From Sinonovacula constricta (taxonomy: Eukaryota; Mollusca; Bivalvia; Cardiida; Solecurtidae), in NCBI GenBank assembly GCA_007844125.1, contig CM017565.1, positions 12,390,618 through 12,454,617 on the forward strand: DNA of 64,000 bases, in the 5' to 3' direction. The notes under the pieces were generated by a model. That model saw only the letters and a program-made list of their open reading frames with translations. It did no database searches and was not told the DNA's origin. Below, piece by piece: positions 39,301-53,400 of this stretch (positions within the stretch are counted from its first letter, which is position 1; every line of letters starts with the position of its first letter). A program made the position numbers and the translations under genes.

Positions 39301-42300
39301 GTTTATACAGGTTTACTAATTTTTAATTTAACTCATTTCAGTTTACAAAACAATGAGTAGAATACCTGTTTCAAAGCAAGGTTTCACTGGTTACAATATG
39401 TATACTATGTCATTAAGTTGCTACATTAAATATAAAAAATATTTGTTGATAAATATACAAGCTGTCTTGTTTGTTGCTTGTTAATATGTATGGACACCAT
39501 AAATCATTCTTTGAAATGAAAGTAATTTCAAGGTTCTGACCAAATTTTGGCTGTTAAGAAAAGTTGTTCCATTAAGTTTAAATAACAATATCTGTTACCA
39601 TTTAAAGGCACAGTGTTAGGGATTTTCATTTATACTGTATATACAAGGTGTGGGCGAACTATATTTCTTTTGTGTCATTTTAAAAATGTATTGCTATTAG
39701 TATATTGTATATCAGTTTTAGAGTTGATTCCTGCCTGTGTCTGTAGCCAGTGATGCTGAGGGAGCCTTAGTGAGACCAGGATATAGCTGAGGCTACTTGT
39801 AAGGAGAAAGCTTCCCCATTTGTTGTGAACAAGTAGAACAAGATCTGTCAGTGTCTGGTGATCAATCTTGACTGTATAAATGTCATCAATATCCATCATC
39901 TTGAGGCTGCTCCTCTCTGTCAGCCCAGTCTCTCTCGCCACATCTTCTGTCTACAATTATTGCTGTCATCATCATCATCATAATGAGAGACAAATCATCC
40001 ATCCCCACCATCATATGACCATATAGCTGGAACATCTTGTCATCATATCTTGTCCACTTGGCATAAATTGGCTGATAAAAAACACATGATGAATGATTAC
40101 TGATCACATATAGCATTAGGCTGATATCAACATAAATTGCCAAGGGATGCTGCTCACTGGTGCTTAACAGATAAAGTGGTGTCTTGATGTTGTGATTAAA
40201 ATATCTTCTTCAATTGTGATCTCTTCTGTTGACATTCGTCTCATTTATAGATAGAGGCTTAATATACCCTTATATATTTTGGAATGTTGTTATAGCAGTA
40301 GTACTTTAATCAAATGATTTCCACTCATTTTTTGTTTTATTATTAAACTTTTTTTTAGGTGTTTAACTTTTGTGAAACTAAGATCTTCTCATTCGTTGAC
40401 AATTGCTTTTCATCAGCAATTACCTTCCTTCTTTTTATGTCATCTCACATCAAAGTAAGTTTTCAATTAGCAATCAAGGGTCGATCCTTTATGTAACACT
40501 GGCTAACGGTGACCTGTGGTCAGGTCTGAACCTGAATCCCTGCCCTATCTGGGTATAATAGCCCAATCACACCTACCAATACATGTGTGACAAAGCTTCC
40601 TATAAGGAAGGTAAGAGCATCATCAATACATAGTTAAGTGGACCTTTTCACAGGGCCTGCTAACACTATTGAAGAAATGCCAAACATTTGGATTAGGTGT
40701 GAAAGCAGCATTGAAGGGGCTGTAAACAGGAGGTGATGACCAGGGTGGGGGATGGATACAGGTCTGTTTACAGTTATATAAACTGGTGGGTCCTGTCTGC
40801 TGGTCACAACATCACTGGGCAAGATGCTTGTGGATGTCATGAACCCATTGGAGAATTTCTCACCTGGTCGGACCAGGCAGTCTCCGTGCAAGGTAGGCTT
40901 TGTGGAGTACTAGAGTCTGTCCCTTCTTGCATTGGTCAGTACAAGGTGTTTGTGGTTATAACTTCTGGGTGGTCACATCGTGCCAGAATAAGAGACAGAA
41001 TTTCTTGTTTAGATGTTCAGTGAATTTTATTGGAATGCATTGAGGTATTTTTTCTGTCTTTTTGGTGAGTTATACAGTTGCAAGATATTTTCAGTCTCAT
41101 TAATTGATGTAACTATTTATTCAGTTTGTTCAGTAGTGCATTGAATTAACATTGTTTTACATGAGAATTATAAAGGTAATTGTAATAGAGAATAATTTGG
41201 TCATTTATCATATTTTTATTTGTTTTAAGATTTTTTAATGAAGTTGTTTAATACCTTTCTTAAACTTACCTTTATCCGGTTTGTATTAAAGTGTAACTTT
41301 TATTAAATATTATACAATAACTTATATTCAACAATTATACACTTCCAAAATGTTGCAGTAATAATCTTTATAATTACTTGTTCAATCTCATAAAGCTTTT
41401 CACTTAAAAATATTTTTTTTTTTCAAAATTATTGATATGCATACAATTAAGAAAAAATCTGTTTATAAATCAGTTGTCAGTTAACTTACTTTTTCAGTTA
41501 TCTTTTTTCTGCAAAGATATAAAAATTACAGTGGTTGTAGTATGAAAATGCAAACAGCTGTCACCATAGTGATTAAACTGAGAGCTTGCAGCTACCTGTC
41601 TGAGAGTGAGAATACACAGATGTAATAGAATTCAATATGGCCCCTGGGGCCTAACTTCTGTAGGGTTGGGATGACCTTATCTGATGTGCTGTATATTACC
41701 TGTTACATAATGCTGCAGGTAAACATTACATGTGTTTTGTCAACAAGTGTAGATACAGATCTGTGTGATCACTGATTGTGCCTATGGGTCAGTGGAGACA
41801 GAAATGTTTGCAGTCTTGTTTGCTGTGACAACAAGGTTTGTCACTGAATGTAACTAGAACTATCTTAAATTAACCCATTATGATGCTTGTTTTGAATTTA
41901 AAAAACAAACAAGCAATTTTAAATGCAAAACATTTTAATTTGAATAAAATGAGGACAATCTGTAGGATGTAAGGCAACTTTTTTTCATTTATAAACAAAT
42001 TAAGTTATTTTGAGATTACATATGTCTAAATTGTAGACTAATTAATTTTGCTTGGTGACATGTTTATGGTTGCTGGGACGAGTGCTATAAAAGTGACACA
42101 AGTCTATTCTGGTAAACCAACAGTGTGTTAGCACCATTCTATGTGTCTTTTGAGGCTGATCCTGGATTATATGGCAGCACTTTACAAGTGATTACTTTAT
42201 GGTCCACAAGACTTGATGTCACTTTATAGTAAATGCTTTCTCTGATGTAATTAGCCAATTATTGCGCCTCTGTGTGAGCCCCTTGACCACAACAGGTGCC

Positions 42301-45300
42301 TGTCCTGGCATGAAACTAAACACAGAGCCTGGGGCCACAGTGTTAAGGGTAGATGTTGTAATCCCAACCCCAAGCCTGTCTGTTTATCTACCCCCTTCTA
42401 TTGTATCAACAATTAGCACATCACTAAGACCATTGAACTAAGAAGATTGCCTTAACAGTTGAATACCATAGCTAAAAGCATACTGGATTATGTATGCTTG
42501 TATATTGTGACAGATAAAGTAATTTAGGGTTTACATCCAATGGCAAATTTTATTATCCCTTGAAGCAATACTGCATTATCATGGTTTAAGTATCTGTTTG
42601 GTTAGATTGTTTTGTAAGATATTGCGTATGATGAAGTGACCAGGGGTCAGTATTCTTGTGGCTGCTGAGCAACTAGGTGGGATACAGTGACTGGACTGCT
42701 GGGTGAGCTAGTCTTTGGTTGTGAACTAGTTGAACAAGTGGTTGTGTGCTGTCTCTCTGCATACACGTGTGTTAGGAAGTAAGCAGTCAGTGAATACACA
42801 GTTACACATCTAAAATATAACCTAATTTGTGTATGATAATAAGAGGCTGGAGTGAGCAGGTTAGTCACTTGTTGATTAATTACTTTCTTCAATAAGCAGG
42901 TGTTATTTGAATGTTGCTGTGTAACCTATAAAAGTTTGGGATAGAGGTTTGGTTATGAACAAAATATTGTCTTATCTGAGGTTTAATTGTTATATGGGAC
43001 TGTTATATTGCTGAGTGGTTTCAGAAACAGAACCTGATACCCATCATTGATGTGACTTGTTATACATCTCCACTCCTAATACACGTTTTTTACAATACAC
43101 TAACTCAGTTATTGTTTACAGTGTTACAGTTATAATTGGCTGTATTGACAGATACACAAAACTGCTAATTGTTTATTGACATACCAATTAGTGGTCAATA
43201 GGTACCTACCTTGACCAGGAGATAGACAGGTTGGGGTGACATTTTGATGTGTCCCATCATCTTACTTCCTGCTTTGACTGGGGTTTTCAACAGGGCTGAA
43301 ATTTAACTCTGTGCACAACATAAATATAAACATGCTCTTTAAATATTTTTAATAAAAGTGTTCACTAATTTTATATTAAAATTCATGAATTCTTTTCTCA
43401 AATTCTGCATATTTCTTTAGCACAGTAATAAGCACATTTGAATGTTTTTTTTTATGTTAAGTGCTATATAAATGTGGCATAATAATAACAATAATAATTA
43501 TTATTATTATAAAACATTCATTTTTTAGACATAAATGTTAATTAAGCACATTCTTTGTTAGAATTGAAACTTAACATTGCTCATAAATTGAGTAACATTT
43601 CTCTATTTCACTCAATTAACCATTCAGTTTTCTAACATTTTTATATCTATATTCTCATATCCTTGCTATTTCTGTAACTGCTGATCTTTAATTGAAAAAT
43701 GATTTATAAACAAAAATGATGCCAGTATATTAAGGGCATGACTAACATCTGACTGAAACATGAAAAGCTATTGATTAAAAAAACCCAATTTTGCTTTTTC
43801 TTGTTTAAGTTAACCGTTAAAAAAATAGGAAAAGTTCCAAAATTTGTTGGCAAAAATTTCACTTAACATTTTTATCCTAACAAATAACAACAGTGTAGCT
43901 TCATATATTGACACATGTGATGTCTGCTTGTAGATTCTGCCAGTGTCTGATGAAGATGGAGAGAAGTTTATCTGCCCTGTGTGTAATGCATCATTGTTGA
44001 ATCTTCATGATCTCACAGTGCACATCCGTTCCCATAATACCCCAGCATCCGGTACCCAGTCCAACACGTGCAAGATCTGCGGCAAGGTCCTCAGCTCTCA
44101 GAGTTCTCTAGATAGACACATGCTGGTACATTCTGGTATGGATTTTAACTCTTATACATGTGTCATTAGTCTACCTTCTGTTTGTGCAGCTTCAAGCTCC
44201 ATTTTTACCTAGGTTTAATCAGTTTGTGAGTGGGAGGTTTAAGTTATATTAGTGAAAAAATGATAACATTAAATTGATCTGCATGTGTCTTATTTTCTTT
44301 TATAGCTGACAGGCTTGGAACATTACTTTATACTTTAAATTAAGATGTAGTTATTTAGTTTTTACTTTCATTGTTCCAGCTCTAAAAATTCTAATGAAGA
44401 ACCATCTTAAAAATATTTTTTTAGAATTGAATGTCAGTCAGTGTCCTTATTTTGTTTGCAGGTGAACGTCCATTCCTTTGTAAAATATGCAACATGTCTT
44501 TCACAACTAATGGCAACATGCATCGCCACTCACGTATCCACACCAAAGAAGAAAGCCTGAATGCTCTTGGGGCAAAGTTCCAGATGCGGCGTGGTGGTAA
44601 AGGACATTATCGCCAGCGAATCAATTTTGGTCTTGGTCAGACTGTGAGCCCAGTGTCAGACCGTATGAAGAGCATGCAGTCAGTGCCACAGGACATTCTC
44701 AAGAGTCTCCCAAACCACTCTCAGCAGTCTGTGTTCGGGCGACCGACAGAGAACCTGGTACCTGGCATGAAGCGACAGTTCAGCACTTCAGATCTCAAAT
44801 CTGATTGGTCAATACCTATGAAGAAGCCAGCCCTGAGTAGTGACAGTGATCTTGCTGAGACAGAAAGAAAGTATGAATACCAATTGTTTAATGATAAAGA
44901 TGGACCATCTACGTATAAACAGGATCCAGTAAGCTTATCTTCAATTTGACTTTTATTTGGATAAATTTTATATGTAAAGACTATTTCTTGAACAGAAAAC
45001 TAATGTGCATTTGAGGTTATGGCTTTAAACTTTATATTATTTGTATCCAGTTAGCCCACTTTTGTTTTTATGTAAGGACATTGATTCACTACTATATTTT
45101 AATCTTCATCTTTGTTGCAGGTTGGAGAGTCAAGTCGAGGTGACAAGGAGCTGCTTCACTGCTCCCAGTGCCCTAAGACATTTCTGTGTAAATATGGTTT
45201 GGAGGCTCACCTAGAGACACACCCTGATGCTGCTAGTCACTGCAGCCTGTGCAAAATCTCCTTCAAAAACCCCCACAAACTCCGCCTCCACCAACTTATT

Positions 45301-47437
45301 GCCCACACAGAGAAGGGAGAGATTTCAATAGGTGGGACATCACAGAAAGAGGAGGGACATAAGTTTGGATTCCATGATCTCAGCTTTGTGGATTTCTCTG
45401 TAGAGAAATTCGCTCTCATAGCAAAACATTACCTTGAGTCTAATGCCCGATCTGCCAGCAGTGCATACTTAAATTTCTCTTGTAAACTTTGCTCAAAAGC
45501 ATTTCCATGTGAGTCAAGCCTCATCCTTCACTCATACTCCCACACCAAGGACAAGTGTACTCAGTGCCCACTATGTGAGTGTGACTATGCTGACATCAAT
45601 GAGTTCCATACTCACATGTTGAAGCACCTTGCTGATAAAGCATTTGCTGAAATCCGTCCATCATCCCATGAGGAGAAAGGAGAGGACCTTTTACCAGACA
45701 GAATGACCAAGCATGACTTCTTGGCCATGTTTCAGCTCAAAGAGGAGGAAGACATTCATATGGATGAAACTCATCCTGAACCTCAGCAAAAAAAATGCGA
45801 GCAACCAACTCTTAAACAAGTCAAGTCTGAGAAGGCAATAAACAATGACTACTTTGCAAAGTTAGGCCAGGTGTTTGCTCCTGGTATTCCGTCCATCTTT
45901 AACCACTTTCCACAGTTTCCACCTGGCTATCAACCAACACTGGATGACTTTCACAAGATGCTGCAGGTGGCAACTAACATGAACCTTCTACCCAGCATGG
46001 GCCCAGACTTCCTTATGCAGGGCCTCCAACCTGCCACCTCTCCTCACTCCTCACCAAGCAAACACCGAGGCAGCAAGATGGGCGACAACCGCTCTGCAGG
46101 GAGTAGTCCTGCACCTGCCCACAGCCAATCAGGGGCTGCTGGTCTGTCTCCAGGGCTCCCAGGTGCTGAACGGTTACTTAGCAGTGGACCAGAGAAGGAG
46201 ATAAATGACATTAAGATGAGGAACATGAACACTTTTCCCTGTAAATACTGCGATGCCACCTTAACCAGCTACAAAGCTCTCAAAGGTAGGTCTTATTGTT
46301 CTTTCTTTTTTAATTTATGCTTCAAAAAATTATTGGCACTATTGGATCTTGTTGCAAAAATCATTAAAAAATTAACTTTGCAAGCTGAAATAAAACCTAT
46401 TAAAGTACTGTAAATTTACACACAATTTTATCGACAAGGATAACATTTTGCTGCAAGCAGTGTAAATGTCCCTCAAGATAGAGATTATGGTGGTGCCCAA
46501 GACTCAAAGTTAAAGTTGCCAACTCTTCATGAGTCTGGGTGAAAACTTTAATGTTGGGAACTCTTAGCTGATATGTTGTGCACGTTTGGTTCTACCTGGA
46601 CATTAGTCTTGGGTCTTCATCGATAAAAGCTGGACTTGGCATGGCCAGCAATGTGTTATTTTGATGTACTTCTTAAACGAAATGAAATCAAGGACTGCAT
46701 ATAAGTTTTGTTTCATGCTTTCCAGTATATGGGAACCCTGTAAGTATCAGTGGTATGAATTGTGAAGATGTTTCTGTGTTGGTTTCCAGTAATATTGTTA
46801 TAATCTGTGCCAGTATTGTGTTTACCCTGTGATACTTTAATGAATGATTTCAGTTTTCAATTAACTCTTTACCTGCTAAGAAGAACTTGATCAGGTTTAT
46901 AGTGAAGAACCAGATCTGCCAAATCCCCAGTAGGAGTGGCATTATCTGCACTGCTTCCCAGTGTCTACCAGTGCCTGTTGTTACCACTGCATGTTGTTGA
47001 TTTTTAAAAAAGAATGGATAATGAAGAAATCTATCAAGTAAAGAATAACTGGATGTATTCAGTATAGGATGAACAGGCTATTTTAATACTGTGCAGTTTG
47101 CATGGTTGAAGGAATGTATGTTTTGATGAAGCTTTTGAGCTGTATTGTGAACCCCAGTTGCATGTCAGTGTTTGCAAGCATGGCTGGACCACACAATGGT
47201 TCTATTTTAGCAGGTTATACTTTAAATGTGCCTAGAAGTTATTGTTTAAAGGTATAGATTATTTGATACTTAAATATTTAGATTTTGTTTTTGTAAACTG
47301 GATAACATTTTTTGGCTAATGTAGAAATAAATTAAATGGTAAAGAATTTGGCATCAATTATGAAGAAAGCACTTGATTATTATAGACCTTTTTAACTTTG
47401 TAAATAAATGTTCCAACACCATGACATTGTGTGTGTG

Positions 47438-47469
<32 letters not shown>

Positions 47470-50400
47470 TGTAATTCAATCACTCACTCACTTATGCAAT
47501 CATTGATTAATGTTTACCTTTTTGCCCCCAGGCCATGTTAGGACCCACCTGGGCTTGTCTCTGTACCAATGTAACCTGTGTGCATATGCCAGTTCAGACA
47601 AGAGCTCCTTAATCAGACACGTGCGCACGCACAGCGGGGAGCGACCCTACCAATGTCTCCTTTGTGACTTTGCCTTCACCACGCGAGCCAATTGCGAGAG
47701 ACATGTCCGGTGAGTTAACTTGTACCTGCTACTCCTTTGTATTGTGCTAACTTGGAGACTTTGTTACATATTAATGATTGAGTAAATTTTTTTTAATAAA
47801 TGACATTTTTATACCTTTATTTTTCTTCTTTGTGTGAAACTTTCGTATTGCATTTGATACTTTCAATTAGCATTATGATTATTGCTTATTTATAAACCTA
47901 ATTAAGTTTTGTAAATTCTGTTTAATTATTTTATATTATTATTGACTTGCAGGAAGAGGCATGGTGTTGACAGCAAGGATGATAGGGAGAAGTCCATCTA
48001 CCTGAATAAATTTGCCCTGGACACTGACTCTGCCATTGGCAAGTTCCACTCACCAGACACTGTCTGCAAGTATTGTAAGGTGGACTTCAAGTTCTTCAGG
48101 GCACTAAAGAACCACCTGCGATCCCACACGACGTGTCGCCAGAAGCCATTTCAATGTCAGCTGTGTGCCCTGAGCTTCTGCACTGAGATGAACTGCCTGC
48201 GACACATCCACAAGACACACCCTGAGGTCAAAGACAGCCAGTTGGAGTTCCACATCAAAACCCTGGACATGTCTGCCCTGGATGATAGTGATGATACTGT
48301 GTCTGAGGATGGCATCCCGCTCTACACTGATGAGTCGAGAAGCTCCTCCCTGGGTCAGTCTGGCAGCACAACACCCCAGCCCCCAGCAGCACACTCAACA
48401 CCTAAACCTGATGGCTTGCTGGGTTGTGAGAGTCGCCACAGTTCCCCAAGCCGACTGGTGTCTCCAGCTTCAAGACCATCTCTCTCTCCCAGTCCCCTTG
48501 TCATCAAAACAGAACCCTCTGAGGAGAAGGATGAGGCACCACTAGACTTCAGTATTAAACAAAATGGTGACATTGATGGGTTAGCTACTGGGCTGACAAC
48601 AGGCAAGTCTAGTGATGACACAGCCATGGATCTCTCTGTGAGGAAGGCACCTGTTGCTATCGCTCCTAAGGTAAGACACTGTACATTTTCTCCATAATTT
48701 ATTTACTTGGACTATTCAGTATGTTGAGCTTTAATGAAATAATTAGGAATTTAAGTTATGTGTTGTTTCATATAATATTTTTAAATGTCATCATTATAAT
48801 GTGGAAAATGCTCAAATTCAAACATGAACTATTGCAGCCCATGCTGGCCATTTCCCTGTCAAGTATCTCAGAGACCAAAACCCTGGTTCAGTGTTTCCAC
48901 TGTCCCCTGGCCTTTGGCAGCATTCAGGGTCTGGAAGACCACCTGCGCCACCAGCACACCCACCTCCCAGGAGCAGACAACCCCACCCTGGCCTCACACC
49001 TCGCCCTAATTCCTAAGGTTATCACACCTGTCTCCAGCAACATTGTCATGTCAACAACCATCTCTGGACCTAGTCAAAGTAAGGTGCTCGTGCAGCCTGC
49101 CACACGGATCATAAAACCTAAACCCACCACCAACTCAGCCACCATGCAGAACCTTCATGACAAAATTAAACAGAATCTGAAGAGAGATGTCCTGCCTAGG
49201 TCACCTAGTGGTAAGTGGTTTATTTGTGATAATTGATTTATAACTATATTCAAATACTTAAAAAAAAGGAAAGGAAAGTTACCTGTATCTTTCCTAGTTT
49301 TTATAACATTTGTTGTTAAATAATTACAAATAGCATGAAAATCTGTTGAGCTGAGATGTTTCTACATTGACTAATACATAATATCACTCTTGTTGGCAGA
49401 CTGCTAGAGGAACTGTAAGTAAAACTGTGTAGAAATTATTTTGAGTTTGCTTATTTTCCAGGACTAAGTCTTCATTTCCCACTTGTTTCTGTTTTTTGTC
49501 TATATTTTACCAGTTTGATTTGATCAATCTACTGATCTTTCCCTATACAAACTTAGTTTTTCTCAGAATATTTTTATAAATATGCACATTTTATTTCTTG
49601 TGTGATTATTGTTGTCAATTGATATGTTCATTTTTAATGTCAATAGATGTTAGCTTATGTAAATAGTTTTTTGAACTTTTATATTTATTTTTTTTAATAT
49701 CATTGATATGTGTATGTACTGTAGTTTTATTTAATTTAAGTCAGTTAATTTTTATTGTATAAAATATTTGTTGATTTTATTTATGAGCTTTATGTTGGCC
49801 AAATACTGCACTCTGTCAAAGTCTTGATGACATCAAAAGTCGCATGACGTCATGGTTACGTTAAAATAACATGTTACACTGTTGCGATTCACAGAATTAA
49901 AGCAGTCTCCTCTTATGGGTAATAAGCTCTGCTTTTATTTGAATTTTTATTTATTTTTATTATTTTTTATTTATTTTTATTATTTATTATTATTATTGTT
50001 ATTTATTATTATTTTTTTTTTAGGTTTTTAAATTTATTTTGATATATTTAATTAAAAAGATTCTTACTTCACAGCTATTCCTTAATTAAGTAACAAATAG
50101 CCGACACAATTTTTGTCTGACAAGTTTTGTTTTGTATATCTGCAAACAAGACAAGTTTGTAGTAAGTATTTAGGATATTTGTCAGATTTTTCTAAAAAGT
50201 ATTTTTACTTTTATAGTATTTATAAAATTTAGTTATTATACAGACAGTGTCCATCATTAGTAATATTTTTTTGAGAGACTGCTCATATGTTTGCTATCTT
50301 GTATTTCAGCATCTGACTCTGACCTTGCCCCCGTGACCAACATGATGAATGCAACTGATGCTCTAAACTTTCAAGCTTTTTTCACCCCTGTACAAGTTAG

Positions 50401-53400
50401 TGACATTAGCACCAACCCCACCAACACACCAGCCAGGAAAAAGAACACCAAACTGCCCAATATCCTGCGGCGACCTGGTGTACAGATCTCCTTGGAGCAC
50501 TGCAAGGCAATCCACCGGGAGCTTGACAACCTACAGCGTGAGGGGGATGTAGATGAAGATGCCCTGTGTCAGGTTAGAGAAATGGCACTCTCAGTTAAGG
50601 AGGAATGTGTGAACAATGCTCCACCCTCTAGCCCTGCTGTCAGCCAATCAGCTACCACAATCTCACCAGTACCATCCACTGACAATAAAGAGGTGCGTTA
50701 GATATATTTACATTGTCCTTTAAATTATAACAAAGTTGAAAAAATATAATAAGAATTACAGTGTTTAAATTACATCCACAATTGGGTTAATATGTATTGA
50801 GATCAATAGTATTCAATACTTAACAAAACTGAAACATGTCCATAGCAGCATTTTGCATGATTGTTAAATTAAACTTAGTCATTGTATGTTGCCTGTTCTA
50901 GGACGAGAGTTCCATTGACAGCAGCAAGGAAGTGGTGGAGAAGACTGACAATCCTCAGATGAAGAAGAAGCGTAATTCGTATGCTGACTCCCCACATAAG
51001 TTGTCATGCCCCTACTGTCCCCGGGCCTTCCCCTGGGTTAGCTCCCTTACACGACATCTCCTCACACATACAGGTACATAGTCAAGGGGATGAACTTTAT
51101 ATTCAGTTATTGTACAGTTGAATCACATGTACTTTGAATTATTATGAAGAATAAATATAATTAAACCCCAATAATATGCATCTGTTTAATCAATTATGAT
51201 GATAACACTCACTGGGTCATTTCCACCAGTTGACGGTTGTGTGAAGTATATTATCTTGAATGTATACATTTTAGAGTAAGAATTAATTATTTCCCTTCAT
51301 GTAACATAGACTTGATTGTGTTATTCTTTTAAAATATTTAAACTATAAATATATGGTAAATTATATCTCCGTATTACATTGACAAGAACTGTTTATTTAT
51401 AATGCTACTTACATCACCAACAGGTCAGAAGCCATTCAAGTGTCCTCGGTGCCCAGTGACCTTCTCCACCAAGTCTAACAGGGAGCGCCACCTGATCAGG
51501 AAGCATGGTGTCAACATGCTGGATCCCCTGTCTCGCCAGACCATGGACCGACCCTACAAGTGTCCCCTCTGTGTCTTCAGCTCATTCTCCACCCAGAGTA
51601 ACTTGTTGAAGCACTACCGTGACCGGCACAATGGAGCCAACCTGCCAGACAACATGTATGACATTGAGAGGATGTCTCCAAGCGCAATCCGTGCTGCAAC
51701 AATGGAGATGGAGGTACGTGCCCGAGAGAACCCGCCACAGTATGATGCCCTTAACAACACTGAGGAAGATGAGGAGGATATGGATAATAGTGGGGACTCA
51801 CTGGAGAAGATGGATGAGGATTCTATGCCATTCACAGAGATGGACATGGAGGAGGATCTGGGACGCCCCTCCAGCACTTCAGCCAAGTCTGACATCTCGT
51901 CATCATCCTCCCAGTCTATTCCAGACTTGCCACTAACCTCTACATCAGTGGCTGAAAATAGTCCAGCTGTAGCTCCCCACCTACAGATCATAGAACCTCC
52001 AAAACATGAAATCAAAATAGAGCCAAAAGATGAAAAGGAAGAATCCCTGGGGCGAACCCCTAGTCCAGAAACCATGCGTAAAAACATTGAGAAAATAATT
52101 GCTGAGCAGAGAGAAATTATCAAGCAGAAAGCGCTACTGGATGCCAAGATGCAGGCTGAGATCAAGTCCAAGATAGATGCTCAAAAGAAAGGTGATGACC
52201 TGTCAGACAGCTCCTTGACCCTTGACCCCTTGAAACCATTTACAGGATCTGCAGAGAGAATTATCAACCCAGAGAGAGACAACTATGATGTGGACAAGAT
52301 AGTGGAATGCTGGAAGTGCTGCGAAGTATTCCCATCAAGGAAGAGCCTTGTGCGACACCTGAAAGAGCACAACATTGACCTGCCATTCAAGTGTTACTTG
52401 TGTGATGCTTCATTTGACCATCGTGTTGATTGCTTGGACCACCAAAGTGATGCCCATGATTCAGACTGGAAGATCCTCAAGGAGAAGAACAAGGTGGGGG
52501 ACATTGCTGTGTTTGCTGTGCACATGGACAAGGTAGTGGAGAACAACTGTAACAAGCTGGATTCTGGAGCCATACTGGAGATTCCAGGAACGGGCCTAGA
52601 TGAGAACAAGATGGAGGTGATCTCCGCAGACTACATGCAGCGCAAGGTCTACTGCTCCCTTTGCCCCAAGCGCTTTTGGTCCCTGCAGGATCTCAGACGC
52701 CACATGAGATCTCACACAGGTATGATATTGAAACCAACATTTGGAATTACTTGTCATTACCACATTGTTGTGGTGGGTGTTGTCACCACTACAAGTTATG
52801 TTACATAAATAAAAACAATGGTGAACTTTTAATGACTTGAATTTTGAAGTCAGACTATGAAAAGCTTCATTTAATGAACTTTGACTGATCTCCAATACTT
52901 CTACTTGATTTCTTTAAAGAAAACTAGCTATATTGTTGTATTGTAAGTAAGTATCCCAAGATATTGTTTGCAACACTATCCTCTGACCAGTCCCGTTTAA
53001 TGATTGTCTCATTACCATTTCATGGCAGGTGAGCGTCCGTTTGAGTGTGACATCTGTCAGAAGCGGTTCACACTGAAGCACAGTATGATGCGCCATCGCA
53101 AGAAGCATGTGGGGGCACCACCTCCCAACTTTGATGATGATGATGACTCCAATGGACCTGATGAGAAGCTTATGAAGAGTTCGGCGCTGTCATCTTCCAT
53201 GTTCTCCATGTCTGGCTCAGACTCACTGTCACCAATGTCCACATACATGTTCACCCAGGGGCTCACTGGGAGCCGTCTGACTCTGGGAGGCTCAAACATC
53301 GGCAGCCTGACAAGTGCTCTCATTGGAGCCAGCAAGGACTCGCCCTCAACATCCACGGTAAGCGATAGCTCTAAAATATACATTGGTTCTGTGGATCAAT

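Larger units (their letters stand above)
32402..43933. other. RREB1 large intron (11.5 kb)
   Basis: Lies between the acidic exon and the first zinc-finger exon. It contains a Ser/Leu-tRNA-type SINE (33800-34021), a hairpin repeat copy (35675), a 45-bp minisatellite (36021-36425), a possible SINE fragment (36960) and a possible in-frame 96-nt exon (40359-40454). The remainder shows no gene. Long introns before the DNA-binding exons often hold enhancers, but none can be pointed to here. Confidence 0.7.
46286..47531. other. RREB1 intron (1.25 kb)
   Basis: Holds a decayed SINE family B copy (about 46484-46690), a degenerate hairpin repeat (46870-46970) and a GT/GCGT microsatellite (47427-47471) ending about 60 bp before the acceptor GCCCCCAG. 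Confidence 0.8.

Noticed and set aside
46286..46413. Continuation of exon 6 beyond ZF8 as a truncated isoform
   Set aside because: ZF8 lacks its two His until exon 7 supplies HVRTH, so the read-through frame is intron sequence; a retained-intron form is possible but has no support.
48104..48627. Open frames on the - strand and other + frames across RREB1 exons
   Set aside because: They overlap strongly supported zinc-finger coding sequence in other frames and have no splice partners.
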